A stretch of 64,000 nucleotides of DNA from Planctomycetales bacterium 10988 (GCA_009664345.1 CP043547.1:6352709-6416708); one strand, 5' to 3'. Positions 36,201 to 45,812 are shown, counted from the stretch's first letter. Translations and numbers: made by a program. The notes: generated from the sequence alone by a model not told the origin.

Positions 36201-36865
36201 AACAAGAGCGACTTGATCGCCAAGCGGCTCACTTGGAAGGAGAGGTCATCACGCGACGAACGGAACTGCTCGCGATGGGAACGTTGATGCATGCCGTGTT
36301 GGAATCGTGGGATTACAAAGATCACCCCGATCTCGAAGAGCATGTCCGGTGGCAGGCCGAACAACTTGCTTTGCCCGGCTCTCCACTTCCCGACATCGCC
36401 GCTGCTACCGAGCTACTTCGTAAGTTTCTCCATTCGCCGCAGGCACAAGCTTTAATCCAAGCGGAGCAGCGCTGGACCGAAGTAGAATTTCTCCTGCAAT
36501 GGCCGCAGTCAGCCGAAGGCAATCTCGCGCGACAATTTAAGCAGCCCATTCAAATTCGTGGGACGATCGATTGTTTGTATCAAGATCAGAAGAAGGCTTG
36601 GCACGTCATCGATTACAAATCGAATCCGTTTCCTCCGCAACGCAAAAGCCAGTTGACGGAAAAGTATCGGTTGCAACTGTTGCTCTACGGGCTGGCGGCT
36701 GAACACCTCCTTGGGGCCGCTCCTTCGAGTTTAATTCTCTATTTCTTAGGGAACGAGCAAGCCGAGGTCATTCCGTGGAACGACCAAATGCGGGCCGAAG
36801 CCAATCTTCGCTTGGGCCGAGCAATTCACAAACTCCGCAATACCACCGCCACTGCAAGTTGGTGA
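33233..36865 (+). CDS. addA: AddA-like UvrD/Rep-type helicase-nuclease subunit
   Basis: A 1210-residue protein. I start it at the ATG at 33233 (GGAG five bases upstream) inside the addB 3' end; an ATG at 33197 is possible. Superfamily 1A helicase motifs are present: Walker A SAGAGCGKTHVLTQRF, motif II LLVDEFQDTDPMQ, motif III VGDRKQSIYRFRGADP, and a late RIMSIHQSKGLEFPCV with FYVAATRA. The C-terminal nuclease domain has GTLMHAVLESWD, RGTIDCLYQDQKK, VIDYKSN and YRLQLLLYG, the PD-(D/E)XK set. With AddB it unwinds and resects DNA ends. The pair substitutes for RecBCD. Downstream lies a DUF4139 gene after ~130 bp. Confidence 0.95.
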   Translation: MGADLNGTDTRRARLTDEQYQAVVLREASVVLSAGAGCGKTHVLTQRFLSHLEPQGFFEETETSLDRLVAITFTDKAAREMRQRIRDTCRQRVLEAKPEEVDHWLKLLRTLETARISTIHSFCGSILRANAVEARLDPHFGVLEPAQAQAVLSETMEDHLRELISKRDPSAIELAYHFDLRSLQDRIALLLDDHHHIDFDNWNRLTPDDLVKRWEDFYQQDFMPLLWQDWLNTPTIDATLKLLSKVSPEPGLMKERCDFLLESLRSLDATPPANAGEFLNQLIEHARVQGKGCKKAFADPNDYVEVKNHFSDLRDSVKDLCKQFQWNPNEAKLSAELGLHLLNVTGQIVQSYEKRKRELRSLDNNDLIGRAYQLLKAPHRKRLRERMSKSIRLLLVDEFQDTDPMQADLVRLLCGEEFSTGKLFLVGDRKQSIYRFRGADPRVFRGMREELPSEGHLPLTRNFRSQPAIIRFVNYLFARDLNDRTEQQGDGKVPSLLEYEPLVAHHPQVSPEPAVEFLWAQPLEQEQNDSDDENKERQRKREAEWLAKRLRQLLSDEQPRVRTTVEGKSSARPLEPGDVAILFRAMTNLSYYEPALREQGLDYYIVGGRAFYAQQEIYDVLNLLRTLTIPGDEISLVGVLRSPFFNLEDETLFWLARQGSLEQGMTMAANGELPDGVSSQQQERVLFAAKTLASLRKNKDRYRMAPLIQMALEMTGYDAALVTEFMGERKLANLQKLIDLARTFDRSGFLSIDDYIYQLTQFVSKQPKESPAATQPEASQVIRIMSIHQSKGLEFPCVVLPDLARREQPEHSAASFHPQLGPLTDPPTKDSRKVLLNGKRLYQNLEKVEAAAEHFRLFYVAATRAADYLLLSSNIKDFDKPEGSWMKLLADRFDLTTGKVLDLDTESWLADRIGPDQAKLPEVLVTKTLPQVKAKKQRRTLPIEQLAEAARNSLAYETPPLVRPLPPAFEKLWSFTVSRLEGTLEMEELEQERLDRQAAHLEGEVITRRTELLAMGTLMHAVLESWDYKDHPDLEEHVRWQAEQLALPGSPLPDIAAATELLRKFLHSPQAQALIQAEQRWTEVEFLLQWPQSAEGNLARQFKQPIQIRGTIDCLYQDQKKAWHVIDYKSNPFPPQRKSQLTEKYRLQLLLYGLAAEHLLGAAPSSLILYFLGNEQAEVIPWNDQMRAEANLRLGRAIHKLRNTTATASW

Positions 36866-36999
36866 TTTACAGAATCGTTACACTTCCCACCGGCCTTTTC
36901 GTTTATATTAAAAGACGAGAGCGAATCAAATGGCGAAGGCGTCCTCGCAAGGTGAAAACAGAAACGCTCCGACTCTTGGGAACATTAATGAGGCGAATA

Positions 37000-38844
37000 A
37001 TGCAACGATTTTTCACACAACTACTCGGTCTGAGTTTCCTCTCCCTATGCTTAGCGAACATGGGCTTTGCCGAGACGAAACCGGAACTACCACAGGATCG
37101 AATTACCCATGTCACACTCTATCGCGGCCAAGCGATGGTCACACGCGAAATTCAAGTGAGCCGCGAAGCAGGTAACTTTGAATGGGTGTTGGAGGACCTG
37201 CCTGAACAAGTCGTCTCCGATAGCCTTTTCGCGGAAGGAGAAGACGGGATTGAAATCCGAGCGGTCCGCTATCGGGAACGCCCCGTCACGGATGAACCCC
37301 GTGAGGAACTGCGGGCCCTCGAAGCTCAAATCATGGAGTTGAACTATTCGATTGGGTATCGAACCGAGCAGAATAAACAATTTCAAGAAAATCTCGAATA
37401 CTTGGAGAGCATGAAAAATTTTGTGGCACCGACCGCCACGAAAGAGCTTTCCCACGGGGTTTTGAACGCCGATACGCTCGAAGCAACCATCCGACTGATC
37501 TTCTCACAGCGTGCGGAATTGCTCAAGGAGACGATGGAAAACAACAAGGCCCTCCACGAAGAGCAAGTGCTTTATGAAACTTTGCAGCGAAAGCATGCGA
37601 CCTTAACCAAAGGGGCCAGCAAGACCATCCGCGAAGCGGTCCTCTTCTTGGAAAAGAAGAAAGCCGGTCAGGTCTCGGTGCGATTGAATTATCTCGTCAA
37701 CGGCTGCGGCTGGTCCCCGCAATATACGTTTCGTGCCGACGAAGACCGGCAGCGTGTCGCGATGGAATACAGTGCCGTTATTCAACAATTGAGTGGAGAA
37801 GATTGGAGCAATGTCCAGCTAATTCTCTCCACGGCATCGCCTGGCCTCAGCTCCAATGGCCCGGCCTTGGCTCCCTTTTACGTGACGCTTCAAGAAGAAG
37901 CTATTATACAGACGAACCAATCTCCAATGGTCCAAAGCCGCATCAAGCAACAAGTGAAGGACATCCGAGGGCGACAGCAGCAAGCCAATAATGATATCCG
38001 CAATTCCTACAATCGAGGCGAGTTATTCGGGAATACCTTGGCGACGAACTCCGCCGCGATGCAGCTGCAACAGCTTGAACTCAATGGCGGCAAGGCCGTG
38101 GTCCAAACCTTGCAACAGATGAATGGGGATTCCGTAGAAAGCCCCAGTATCAATTATGAAATCTCCGGTACGGTGAGTGTGGCCAGCCGTTCCGATCAGC
38201 AAATGGTTCAGATTTTGCAAACCGATCTAGAGACGGAATTCTATCACATCGCCACCCCGGTGCTGACGAGCTATGTTTACCGCGAAGCGAAGTTGAAGAA
38301 CGGAACAAGTGTCGATCTTCTGGCCGGACCGATCAATGTCTACCTCGAAGGTCGATATGTTGGCCGCGGGGAAATCAGTACCGTCGCCCGAGGGCAGATG
38401 TTCGTCGTGGGTTTCGGGGCCGATCCGCAACTTCGAACCCGTCGCGAGCTTGTCTCGAAAGAAGAAGATGTCCAAGGGGGCAATCGAGAACTTGAATTCA
38501 AATACCGCCTCGTTGTCGATAATTACAAGAGTGAAACGGTTCAGCTTTTGCTGATGGACCGCTTGCCGTATTCGCAACGCGACTCGGAAATCCGCGTCAC
38601 CTTCCTCGATTCGGATGTGCCTTTGAGTGAGGATGCATCCTATCAACGCCAAGCTCGCCCCCGTGGCTTGCTGCAATGGAAGGTCGATGCCTCGGCGGAA
38701 AGTGAAAATGAGGAAAGCTTCGTCCTCAATTATTCGTACCGAATTGAATTCGATCGCAGCTTCCAACTTGCCTCGCCATCTGGAAACGAGCCCGAATTCC
38801 AACAAGACTTCGAGCAACTCTATCGTGAGAATTACCGTCGCTAA
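37000..38844 (+). CDS. DUF4139/DUF4140 exported protein
   Basis: A 614-residue protein from the ATG at 37000, preceded by GAGG at six bases; an ATG at 36988 is an alternative. A signal peptide follows (FTQLLGLSFLSLCLANMGFA). An N-terminal DUF4140-like segment (ITHVTLYRGQAMVTREI) leads into coiled coil (residues ~95-205) and a DUF4139 domain with VRLNYLVNGCGWSPQYTFRA, the family's hallmark GWSP-x-Y. A Gln/Asn-rich insert lies near residues 325-380. The C-terminus (EFKYRLVVDNYKSETVQL) is a beta-sandwich. DUF4139 proteins are widespread and have no established activity. Nothing in the neighbourhood clarifies its role. A strong terminator follows. Confidence 0.92.
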   Translation: MQRFFTQLLGLSFLSLCLANMGFAETKPELPQDRITHVTLYRGQAMVTREIQVSREAGNFEWVLEDLPEQVVSDSLFAEGEDGIEIRAVRYRERPVTDEPREELRALEAQIMELNYSIGYRTEQNKQFQENLEYLESMKNFVAPTATKELSHGVLNADTLEATIRLIFSQRAELLKETMENNKALHEEQVLYETLQRKHATLTKGASKTIREAVLFLEKKKAGQVSVRLNYLVNGCGWSPQYTFRADEDRQRVAMEYSAVIQQLSGEDWSNVQLILSTASPGLSSNGPALAPFYVTLQEEAIIQTNQSPMVQSRIKQQVKDIRGRQQQANNDIRNSYNRGELFGNTLATNSAAMQLQQLELNGGKAVVQTLQQMNGDSVESPSINYEISGTVSVASRSDQQMVQILQTDLETEFYHIATPVLTSYVYREAKLKNGTSVDLLAGPINVYLEGRYVGRGEISTVARGQMFVVGFGADPQLRTRRELVSKEEDVQGGNRELEFKYRLVVDNYKSETVQLLLMDRLPYSQRDSEIRVTFLDSDVPLSEDASYQRQARPRGLLQWKVDASAESENEESFVLNYSYRIEFDRSFQLASPSGNEPEFQQDFEQLYRENYRR

Positions 38845-38879
38845 CGGTTGCACTCCTATTTAACCTATGAAAAAGTGGG

Positions 38880-38910
38880 AAGGCTTGCAGTTCGCTGCGA
38901 GCCTTTTTTT
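38880..38910 (+). terminator. Rho-independent terminator with UUCG tetraloop
   Basis: An 11-bp stem beginning AAGGCTTGCAG, a TTCG loop and the complementary arm (one G-T wobble), followed by seven T residues. It lies 36 bp after the DUF4139 stop codon, and the cca gene begins ~80 bp downstream. The UUCG loop and the T-run make this a convincing terminator. Confidence 0.93.
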
Positions 38911-38991
38911 CTTTCCATGAGTCTATTAAAAGTAGACAAGGTACAATCTTGATAACGCTCTCATCTTGTCGCGATAGGCAAAAGGAATCGG

Positions 38992-40299
38992 ATGTCGGCT
39001 TCTTCGAAACATCAAACTCCGCGAGAATTCGCTGTCTCGGTCGTGCGACGTCTGCAAGAGGCCGGCTTTCAAGCCCTCTTTGCCGGGGGATGTGTCCGTG
39101 ATTTCTTGCTGCATTTGCCGCCGAAAGATTATGACGTCGCCACGAATGCCCGGCCGGACGAAGTGCAAAAGCTATTTGGGAAAAAGCGGACCCTCGTGAT
39201 CGGGGCAGCCTTCGGAGTGATGATGGTTCGCGGACCAAGAAGTGCCGGAACCGTAGAAGTGGCGACTTTTCGGCAAGATGCTCAATACTCCGATGGGCGT
39301 CATCCCGACGCCGTGCATTTCAGCACCGCCGAAGAAGATGCCAAACGCCGCGACTTTACTTTAAATGGAATGTTCTACGATCCGTTGACCGAAACCATCC
39401 ACGATTTCGTTGGTGGCAAGGATGATATTCAGAAGGAAATTCTCAGGGCCATCGGCGATCCCAACGAGCGGATTCATGAAGATAAACTCCGCATGCTCAG
39501 AGCGGTTCGCTTTACGGCTCGCTTTGGTTTTCAACTCGATTTGCAGACCGCTGAGGCGATCCGTCGGCATGTCCGCGAAATTTCGATCGTCAGTGGAGAG
39601 CGGATTCAAGCCGAGATGCGGACCATGCTCTTGCACCCCTCCCGTGCCGAAGCGATACAGCTTTTGAGAAGTATGGGGCTTTTACAAGAAGTTCTTCCCG
39701 AGGCAATCATTCGCGGGGCCGACTCACCGACCGAATCCTTTGAGATGGCTTGGCAAGCAACCTGCAACCGCCTACGTCTATTGCACTCCCCAAGCTTTCC
39801 TTTGGCAATGTCAATACTGCTTTTTGGCTCTCCATCCATTGAAGAACTTAAAACAAGAGAGATCGAAGCTCGATTGAAGCAAGTCATCGACCGGTGGAAG
39901 CTTTCCAATCAAGATGCGGATCGAATCGCTTGGCTGCTCAAGCATGCAACCGCGATCGAAGGTGCAAGGCAACAGCCTTGGTCGAAGTTACAACCCATCT
40001 TGATTCATCCCGGTGCTCGGGAGCTTCTCGATTTTCATGCAGTTGTCAAAAAAGAAAAAGGGGCTCCCGATCTGGAAACCCCTTATTGTATCGAGCGTTT
40101 GTCATGGCCGGAGGAACGGCTCAACCCACCCCCTTTGATCAACGGTGAGGACTTGATTCAACACGGCGTGCCTCGCGGGAAGATCTATCGAACCCTCTTG
40201 GAGGCAGCCCGCGCGGCTCAACTTGATGACGAAATCAAGTCGAAAGCTGAAGCTTTAGCCCTCGTCGATCAAATTCGTTTCCGCGAAGACTCGCGTTGA
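38992..40299 (+). CDS. cca: CCA-adding enzyme / poly(A) polymerase family nucleotidyltransferase
   Basis: A 435-residue protein from an ATG preceded by AAAAGGAATC. The class II nucleotidyltransferase head is complete: AGGCVRDFLL (residues 31-40), catalytic D46 and D48 in KDYDVAT, TFRQDAQYSDGRHPD, KRRDFTLNGMFYDP, then HEDKLRMLRAVRFTARFGF. The C-terminal ~200 residues are helical, as in the family. It adds or repairs the 3' CCA of tRNAs, or tails RNA with A; the two activities cannot be told apart by motif reading. Its last 31 bp overlap the end of the convergent SdrD-B gene. The gene follows a strong terminator, so it has its own promoter. Confidence 0.95.
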   Translation: MSASSKHQTPREFAVSVVRRLQEAGFQALFAGGCVRDFLLHLPPKDYDVATNARPDEVQKLFGKKRTLVIGAAFGVMMVRGPRSAGTVEVATFRQDAQYSDGRHPDAVHFSTAEEDAKRRDFTLNGMFYDPLTETIHDFVGGKDDIQKEILRAIGDPNERIHEDKLRMLRAVRFTARFGFQLDLQTAEAIRRHVREISIVSGERIQAEMRTMLLHPSRAEAIQLLRSMGLLQEVLPEAIIRGADSPTESFEMAWQATCNRLRLLHSPSFPLAMSILLFGSPSIEELKTREIEARLKQVIDRWKLSNQDADRIAWLLKHATAIEGARQQPWSKLQPILIHPGARELLDFHAVVKKEKGAPDLETPYCIERLSWPEERLNPPPLINGEDLIQHGVPRGKIYRTLLEAARAAQLDDEIKSKAEALALVDQIRFREDSR

Positions 40300-43200
40300 G
40301 CAACGTCATGATCTTGAGCCGCTTCTGAATTCGCATCGTAACCGGCACCAGGCCGATAGAGGCCAACCTCTTCGATGCCGTCACCGTCAAAGTCTCCGAC
40401 AATCGGCAGCGATTCCGGTCCGCCCAATTCAAAGACTTTGTCCAAGGCATCCAGTTGATGATCGCCGTTGGTGTCGATCTTCCAGACGCCTTCTTGATAG
40501 AGGCCGAGTTCATCAACCCCATCCCCATCGAAGTCCCCGACGATCGGGAGCCCCACATCTTCGCCAAGGTGAACGACTTCATCGGTCGCAGTGAACTGGC
40601 CATCGCCATCGACATCGAGATACCAAATCCCATTGCGATAGACCCCGACTTTGTCCATGCCATCGCCATTCCAATCGCCGGAAAGCGGAATGTCGCCGGC
40701 CTGCCCATACGCAAAAACGTGGTCGATGAGGTCGGCACGAACTTCGCCGGCAGCCGTATGTTTCAACAGTCGCGGCGTCACCGGGGCTTCATCTTGGCGA
40801 GGAGGCACATTTTTCTGCACGCCAATCGGGGGATTCTCCGCACTCGGCAAGCCTACTTCCGCAGCCAAGGCACGATCGTCTCCTTCCCACGGCAAACCAT
40901 AAACCCCAATATCGCTTTTTCCATCTCCATTCCAATCCCCGACGACCGGGCGATCCCCAGGTTTCCCGAGCTTCGCCCACATGTCACCTTCATCCCAGCG
41001 GCCATTCCCGTTGGCATCGATAAACCATTCGCCATCGACGAAGATTCCGATATCAGTAACGCCATCGCCGTTGAAATCGCCGGTGACCGGAATTCCTTCC
41101 AGCGGACCAAACGCAAAGGAGCGGTCAACAATTAAGGCATCCGTGCCGCTCGGCAATTGCCACAGCGACTCGGTCATGTCTGGACCTTCCCAAGTCTCCG
41201 GGCTGAAGTAGACAGGGCGAATCACATTGTCCGCACTGGCTGTCGAAACATTCCCGCGGGGAAATCCACCATCGATCACGCTGAGGTGCCAAGTATAACC
41301 ATCGCCGGCATTCCCAACGCCGAGGCCTGCCCCAAGATCAACACGGTTCACAGAAACCACCGGCGGAGCCACGATGATCGGAGCAGGTGCCGGCGGAGCA
41401 CCCACCAAAACCGGCCCACCCAAAGAAGGCAGCGGATCGAGCGGCGGACGAATAATCAACCCCGGCGGAGTCTCAACTTTCAACTCGCTAAAGTGATAGA
41501 GGCTCGCCTGTTGTCCCGTTTTCAGCTCAATTCCAAGAATCGCATCACCAGGATTAACGGCCGTTCCCCCAGCATCCCCAGCGTGATCACGATTATCCAC
41601 ATAGTCGTCGGGTTGAACTTGCAAGAGCGAATACGACCCCGCATGCAAGGCATCGAAGCGGAAGGAACCGTCCGAGCCGGTCACGGTCGTGATCAAGTTC
41701 CCAGAGGCATCGAGAATCGGATTGCCATTCGTATCGCCAAGAATCAAAGTAACTCCGGCGATCGGTGTATCATCCGCACTCAAGATCCCATCACGTGTAT
41801 TACTCAGGTCGATTGTCGTTCCTGCGGAAAGCACAATATTCGGACCGTCTTGATAAACGCGTCCACTCAAGCTGGCATGAGGTTCTTCACAGAAATCATA
41901 ATCGACCAGCGTTTGACCGGAACCAATTGAGATGGCCGCGATGGTATTCGAGTCCGTAACCGTGCCCGTGCCGGAGCCGACCGAAGCCATGCCGTCAAAG
42001 AAACCAGCCGGTTGAATCTCTCGCACCGAGTAAGTTCCAGGGGGAAGATTATCAAAGAGGTACTCCCCGGCATCGTTGGTGAAGGTCGTGGCGACCACCT
42101 GCCCGGCATCATCCAAGAGTTCGATCTCAACACCAACTAGGGGCGATTCTTCCGGATCAAAGATGCAATCGCCATCGAGGTCTGCATGGACACGCCCCGA
42201 AATGCGACCGGCCAACACTTCGCCAAAGACATACTCTTCGCCAGTGGTTCCAGGCGGCAGAGCGATTCCACGAATCGAGTCGCCGGGGTTCTCAGGGATG
42301 CCTCCCAACGTACCAGGCGTATCAACTCCGTCGTAATACCCCGGTGGTTGAACTTCTTCGATGGTATAGGTATCCGGCGGAAGATTTTCAAAGCAATAAA
42401 AGCCTGTCTCATCCGTCACGACCGTCGCCACTAGATCGCCATTGGAGTTGTAAAGTTCAAGCTCGACCCCTGCGATGCCAGTTTCGCCGCTGTCAAAGTT
42501 GCCGTTTTGATTGGCATCGACATAGACAGAGCCAGCCAATTTGGAAGGGGGGTGTTCGCAGAAGACATATTCCGTGGCGACTGTACCCGAGCCAAGTTCA
42601 ATCGCGACAATGGTATCACTATCGCCAGAGGACAACGTGCCTCCAGCGGTGCCCACCATGGTGCCGCCTTGATAGTATCCGGCGGGTTGGATCTCGCGGA
42701 CACCGTAAGTTCCCGGCGGCAAACCTTCGAAAGAATAATCGCCGCCAGCATCGGTGGTCGTTGTCGCGATAACCTGTCCCGTTCCATCGAGCAGTTCGAT
42801 TTGTACCCCAGCGATAGGCGTTTCATTCGCATCAAGAATACAATCACCGTCGAGATCGGCAAAGACTCGGCCATGCAACGAAGCAGGCTCATACTCTCCA
42901 AATCGATACTCAACCCCTTGCATTCCGGGGCCTAATACGATTTGGCTAATTTGGTCACCAGGGTTTTGGGCGATCCCTCCCAAGCTCCCCGCTTGATCGA
43001 TCCCATCAAAATAACCGGCCGGTTGAATTTCGCGAATGCTGTAAGTTCCCGGTGGCAGCTGGTCAAAGAGATAATGCCCCGCATCGTTCGTCACCGTGGT
43101 CGCGACGACTTGACCGTTGACATCGAGCAGTTCCAACGTGACCCCGCCGATTCCTCGCTCACCACTATCGAGCGTGCCACTTTGATTTTGATCGACGTAG

Positions 43201-45686
43201 ACTTCCCCGGATAACTGTGCCGGCGGATGTTCGCAAAATACGTATTCCGTTGCGGCTTCCCCCGAGTGGAGTTCAATCGCAACAATGGTGTCCGCATCGC
43301 CAGGAGCAAGCGTTCCTCCGGCGGAACCTACGACCGTTCCCCCTTGGAAATATCCGGTGGGTTGAATCTCACGAATCCCATACGTTCCCGGCGGAAGGCT
43401 TTCAAAAGAGTAATCCCCATTCGCATCAGTCACTGTGGAATCGATGACATCGCCATTGCCATTCAATAACTGAATGACAACGTTTTCTAGCGGGCTTTCG
43501 CCTGGGTCTTGAATGCAGTCACCATCGAGATCGGCAAAGACCGAGCCTTGAATGCTGGCCGGCAACAATTCGCCGAAGTTGTATTCCGTGGCATGCTCAG
43601 CAGGATGCAAGGTGACTTGAGAGATGACATCGTTCCCTGGACCGAGGACGCCGCCAGCGGTTCCGATACTTTCTTCGCCATCGAAATAACCAAACGGTTG
43701 AACTTCGTGAACGCTGTATTCGCCGGGGAGAATGCTATCGAAGAGATAGGCTCCCGTCGAATCGGTGGCGGTGGTGGCCACGACGCTACCGCCAGCATCT
43801 CGGAGTTCTAAGGTGACTCCGCCAATACCCTGTTCCCCTCCGTCACGGACGCCATTTTGATTGGCATCGACATAAACATTTCCGGCCAAGGTCGCAGGTG
43901 GAACTTCACAGAAGGTATAACCTGCTGCGTTTTCCCCAGAAACTAAAGCGATACTCGTGACCGTGTCTTGCTCGAAGGTGCTGATCACCCCACCTGCGGA
44001 ACCGACGACAACGCCGCCTTGATAGTAACCAAACGGCTGAACTTCATGGACGGTGTATTCGCCGGGACGAAGGTTATCGAATTGATAAAGCCCTTGAGCA
44101 TCCGTTTGAGTCGTTGCAACAATGTTGCCTTGTACGTCTCGCAGATGGATTTCAACCCCTTCAATCGGACTTTCTTCGGGATCGAAATAACAGTCGCCAT
44201 CAAGGTCCGCAAAGACCTGTCCGCTAATACTAGCTGGAACCAGTTCCCCAAAGAGATAGTCTGTTGCATGAGTGCCCGAGGTCAACTGAATTTGGCGAAT
44301 CGCATCGCCGGGATTTTCCGCCAAGCCCCCAACCGAGCCGGCAGTATCAAGACCATCTAGATATCCGGCAGGCTGAATCTCTTGCAAACTATACGAGCCG
44401 AAGTGCAGATCGTCGAAGAGGTACTCCCCTTGAGCATTCGTGAAAGTCGTCGCTACCAGATTGCCTTGTTGATCGAAGAGTTGCACTTCCGCACCGGCGA
44501 TGCCTTCTTCACCAACATCTTGGAAGCCGTCGTTGTCTCGATCATGATAGACGACCCCTTCGATGGAGTTCGCTGCTGCTTCGGCGAAGTTGTTCTCGAT
44601 GGTATCGTCCCCACCCACGAGCTGAATATCCGTCAAAATATCCGGGGAAAAGACAGAACCGCGGGGAGAACCATCGACCGACCCGATCTCTGCACCGACG
44701 CTGTGGTAGCCATCAGGTTGATGCTCGACGACGCGATAGCGGCCAGGATCGACATCATCAAAGTGATAATCCCCTTGTGAATCCGTCGTCGTGACACGGC
44801 CGGTTGATTCATATTGAGAGCCGTTCCATTGCCACAACTCTAGCTCGACTCCACCGATGCCCTGTTCGCCACCATCTTGATGATTGTTGAGATTGCCATC
44901 TTCAAAGACCGTTCCTGAGATCGTGATTGGGAGCGGTACTTGTTGCAATTCTCCGATGGCCCCGGCGGTATAATCCGGTGCGGGGACCGAATTCGGCGGA
45001 ATGTAATCATCCGGCGGAAGTTGCAGACCGGTGCCATCGAGCGAAAATTGATTGTAGAACGTCGCTGTCTTCGTGGAATCATAATAAGTATCTGCCGAGA
45101 AGGTTGCCGTTAAGGTCGAGCCTTCGAACTCCGCCCCTTCGACTGTTGGGGTAAGCCCGCCTCCTTCGGCGACTTCATCAATGTCTACCCCAATCGTAAA
45201 ACTATCCCCGACATCGAAGCCACTAAAGGTAATCGTCAGGCTAGTCTGCCCATCCAGGTCGTTGCTGGAGAGGCTAAAGTTGATCGAGTCGATCCCGTTA
45301 TTTTCAACGATGGTCAGCGGCACGGCTCCGGAAGAACCTAGCCCGCCGGCCAGTGTATCGAAGATGCGATCCCCCGCTTCGAGACCGCCGGCATTCGGAT
45401 CGAGGTCGATCGTCAGCGAATGCATTTGCGTGCCGGCAGCACCTCCCTCGAAGGTGATTTCGATCAAATCCCCGGGATTACTGAAGTCCGCCCCACTTAA
45501 AAAGGCATCTTCATAATAGACCGCCCCGAAGTGCAACGGGTCGGCACTGAGCATTTCGCGACGCTCCATGGCTTCAATCCGGCAGCGACGAATGGGCCGT
45601 TGCGGAGTGGAGGGAGTAATTCTGGCGGCGGATGCTTGTTGCGATTTATTCCGTTGCCACCGTCGAAAAGGAGCGAGCCATTTCAT
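40269..45686 (-). CDS. Giant surface protein with ten SdrD-B-like repeats and FG-GAP/VCBS-like end
   Basis: A 1805-residue protein. I start it at the ATG at 45686, which has GGAG six bases upstream; an ATG at 45698 is possible. After a basic N-terminus, the sequence MERREMLSA (residues 40-48) is the kind of LE-x-R-x-LLSA signal seen at the start of large planctomycete exoproteins. A ~200-residue beta-rich domain follows, then ten SdrD-B/Cna-B-like repeats from about residue 255 to 1370, period ~112 residues, each ending FGELxP or FCExPP. The C-terminal region has five GD[FW][ND]GDG units typical of FG-GAP/VCBS calcium-binding propellers. A role in adhesion or as a structural surface protein is expected. 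The 3' end overlaps cca. Confidence 0.93.
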   Translation of the reverse strand: MKWLAPFRRWQRNKSQQASAARITPSTPQRPIRRCRIEAMERREMLSADPLHFGAVYYEDAFLSGADFSNPGDLIEITFEGGAAGTQMHSLTIDLDPNAGGLEAGDRIFDTLAGGLGSSGAVPLTIVENNGIDSINFSLSSNDLDGQTSLTITFSGFDVGDSFTIGVDIDEVAEGGGLTPTVEGAEFEGSTLTATFSADTYYDSTKTATFYNQFSLDGTGLQLPPDDYIPPNSVPAPDYTAGAIGELQQVPLPITISGTVFEDGNLNNHQDGGEQGIGGVELELWQWNGSQYESTGRVTTTDSQGDYHFDDVDPGRYRVVEHQPDGYHSVGAEIGSVDGSPRGSVFSPDILTDIQLVGGDDTIENNFAEAAANSIEGVVYHDRDNDGFQDVGEEGIAGAEVQLFDQQGNLVATTFTNAQGEYLFDDLHFGSYSLQEIQPAGYLDGLDTAGSVGGLAENPGDAIRQIQLTSGTHATDYLFGELVPASISGQVFADLDGDCYFDPEESPIEGVEIHLRDVQGNIVATTQTDAQGLYQFDNLRPGEYTVHEVQPFGYYQGGVVVGSAGGVISTFEQDTVTSIALVSGENAAGYTFCEVPPATLAGNVYVDANQNGVRDGGEQGIGGVTLELRDAGGSVVATTATDSTGAYLFDSILPGEYSVHEVQPFGYFDGEESIGTAGGVLGPGNDVISQVTLHPAEHATEYNFGELLPASIQGSVFADLDGDCIQDPGESPLENVVIQLLNGNGDVIDSTVTDANGDYSFESLPPGTYGIREIQPTGYFQGGTVVGSAGGTLAPGDADTIVAIELHSGEAATEYVFCEHPPAQLSGEVYVDQNQSGTLDSGERGIGGVTLELLDVNGQVVATTVTNDAGHYLFDQLPPGTYSIREIQPAGYFDGIDQAGSLGGIAQNPGDQISQIVLGPGMQGVEYRFGEYEPASLHGRVFADLDGDCILDANETPIAGVQIELLDGTGQVIATTTTDAGGDYSFEGLPPGTYGVREIQPAGYYQGGTMVGTAGGTLSSGDSDTIVAIELGSGTVATEYVFCEHPPSKLAGSVYVDANQNGNFDSGETGIAGVELELYNSNGDLVATVVTDETGFYCFENLPPDTYTIEEVQPPGYYDGVDTPGTLGGIPENPGDSIRGIALPPGTTGEEYVFGEVLAGRISGRVHADLDGDCIFDPEESPLVGVEIELLDDAGQVVATTFTNDAGEYLFDNLPPGTYSVREIQPAGFFDGMASVGSGTGTVTDSNTIAAISIGSGQTLVDYDFCEEPHASLSGRVYQDGPNIVLSAGTTIDLSNTRDGILSADDTPIAGVTLILGDTNGNPILDASGNLITTVTGSDGSFRFDALHAGSYSLLQVQPDDYVDNRDHAGDAGGTAVNPGDAILGIELKTGQQASLYHFSELKVETPPGLIIRPPLDPLPSLGGPVLVGAPPAPAPIIVAPPVVSVNRVDLGAGLGVGNAGDGYTWHLSVIDGGFPRGNVSTASADNVIRPVYFSPETWEGPDMTESLWQLPSGTDALIVDRSFAFGPLEGIPVTGDFNGDGVTDIGIFVDGEWFIDANGNGRWDEGDMWAKLGKPGDRPVVGDWNGDGKSDIGVYGLPWEGDDRALAAEVGLPSAENPPIGVQKNVPPRQDEAPVTPRLLKHTAAGEVRADLIDHVFAYGQAGDIPLSGDWNGDGMDKVGVYRNGIWYLDVDGDGQFTATDEVVHLGEDVGLPIVGDFDGDGVDELGLYQEGVWKIDTNGDHQLDALDKVFELGGPESLPIVGDFDGDGIEEVGLYRPGAGYDANSEAAQDHDVAQRESSRKRI

Positions 45687-45812
45687 ATCGATCTCCATGT
45701 CCCATGAAGCGGGGCGGGTAGATGGTGTCTACTTATCTAAAAAGTAGTTTTTGCTTTTGAAGCGTTTGGCAGGCGAGTTTACGATTGTAATCAAAGTTCG
45801 GGAAGCAACTTC

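Noticed and set aside
41700-45000. CRISPR-like array
   Set aside because: The ~337-bp periodicity comes from SdrD-B protein repeats with diverged DNA. There are no short identical repeats with unique spacers.
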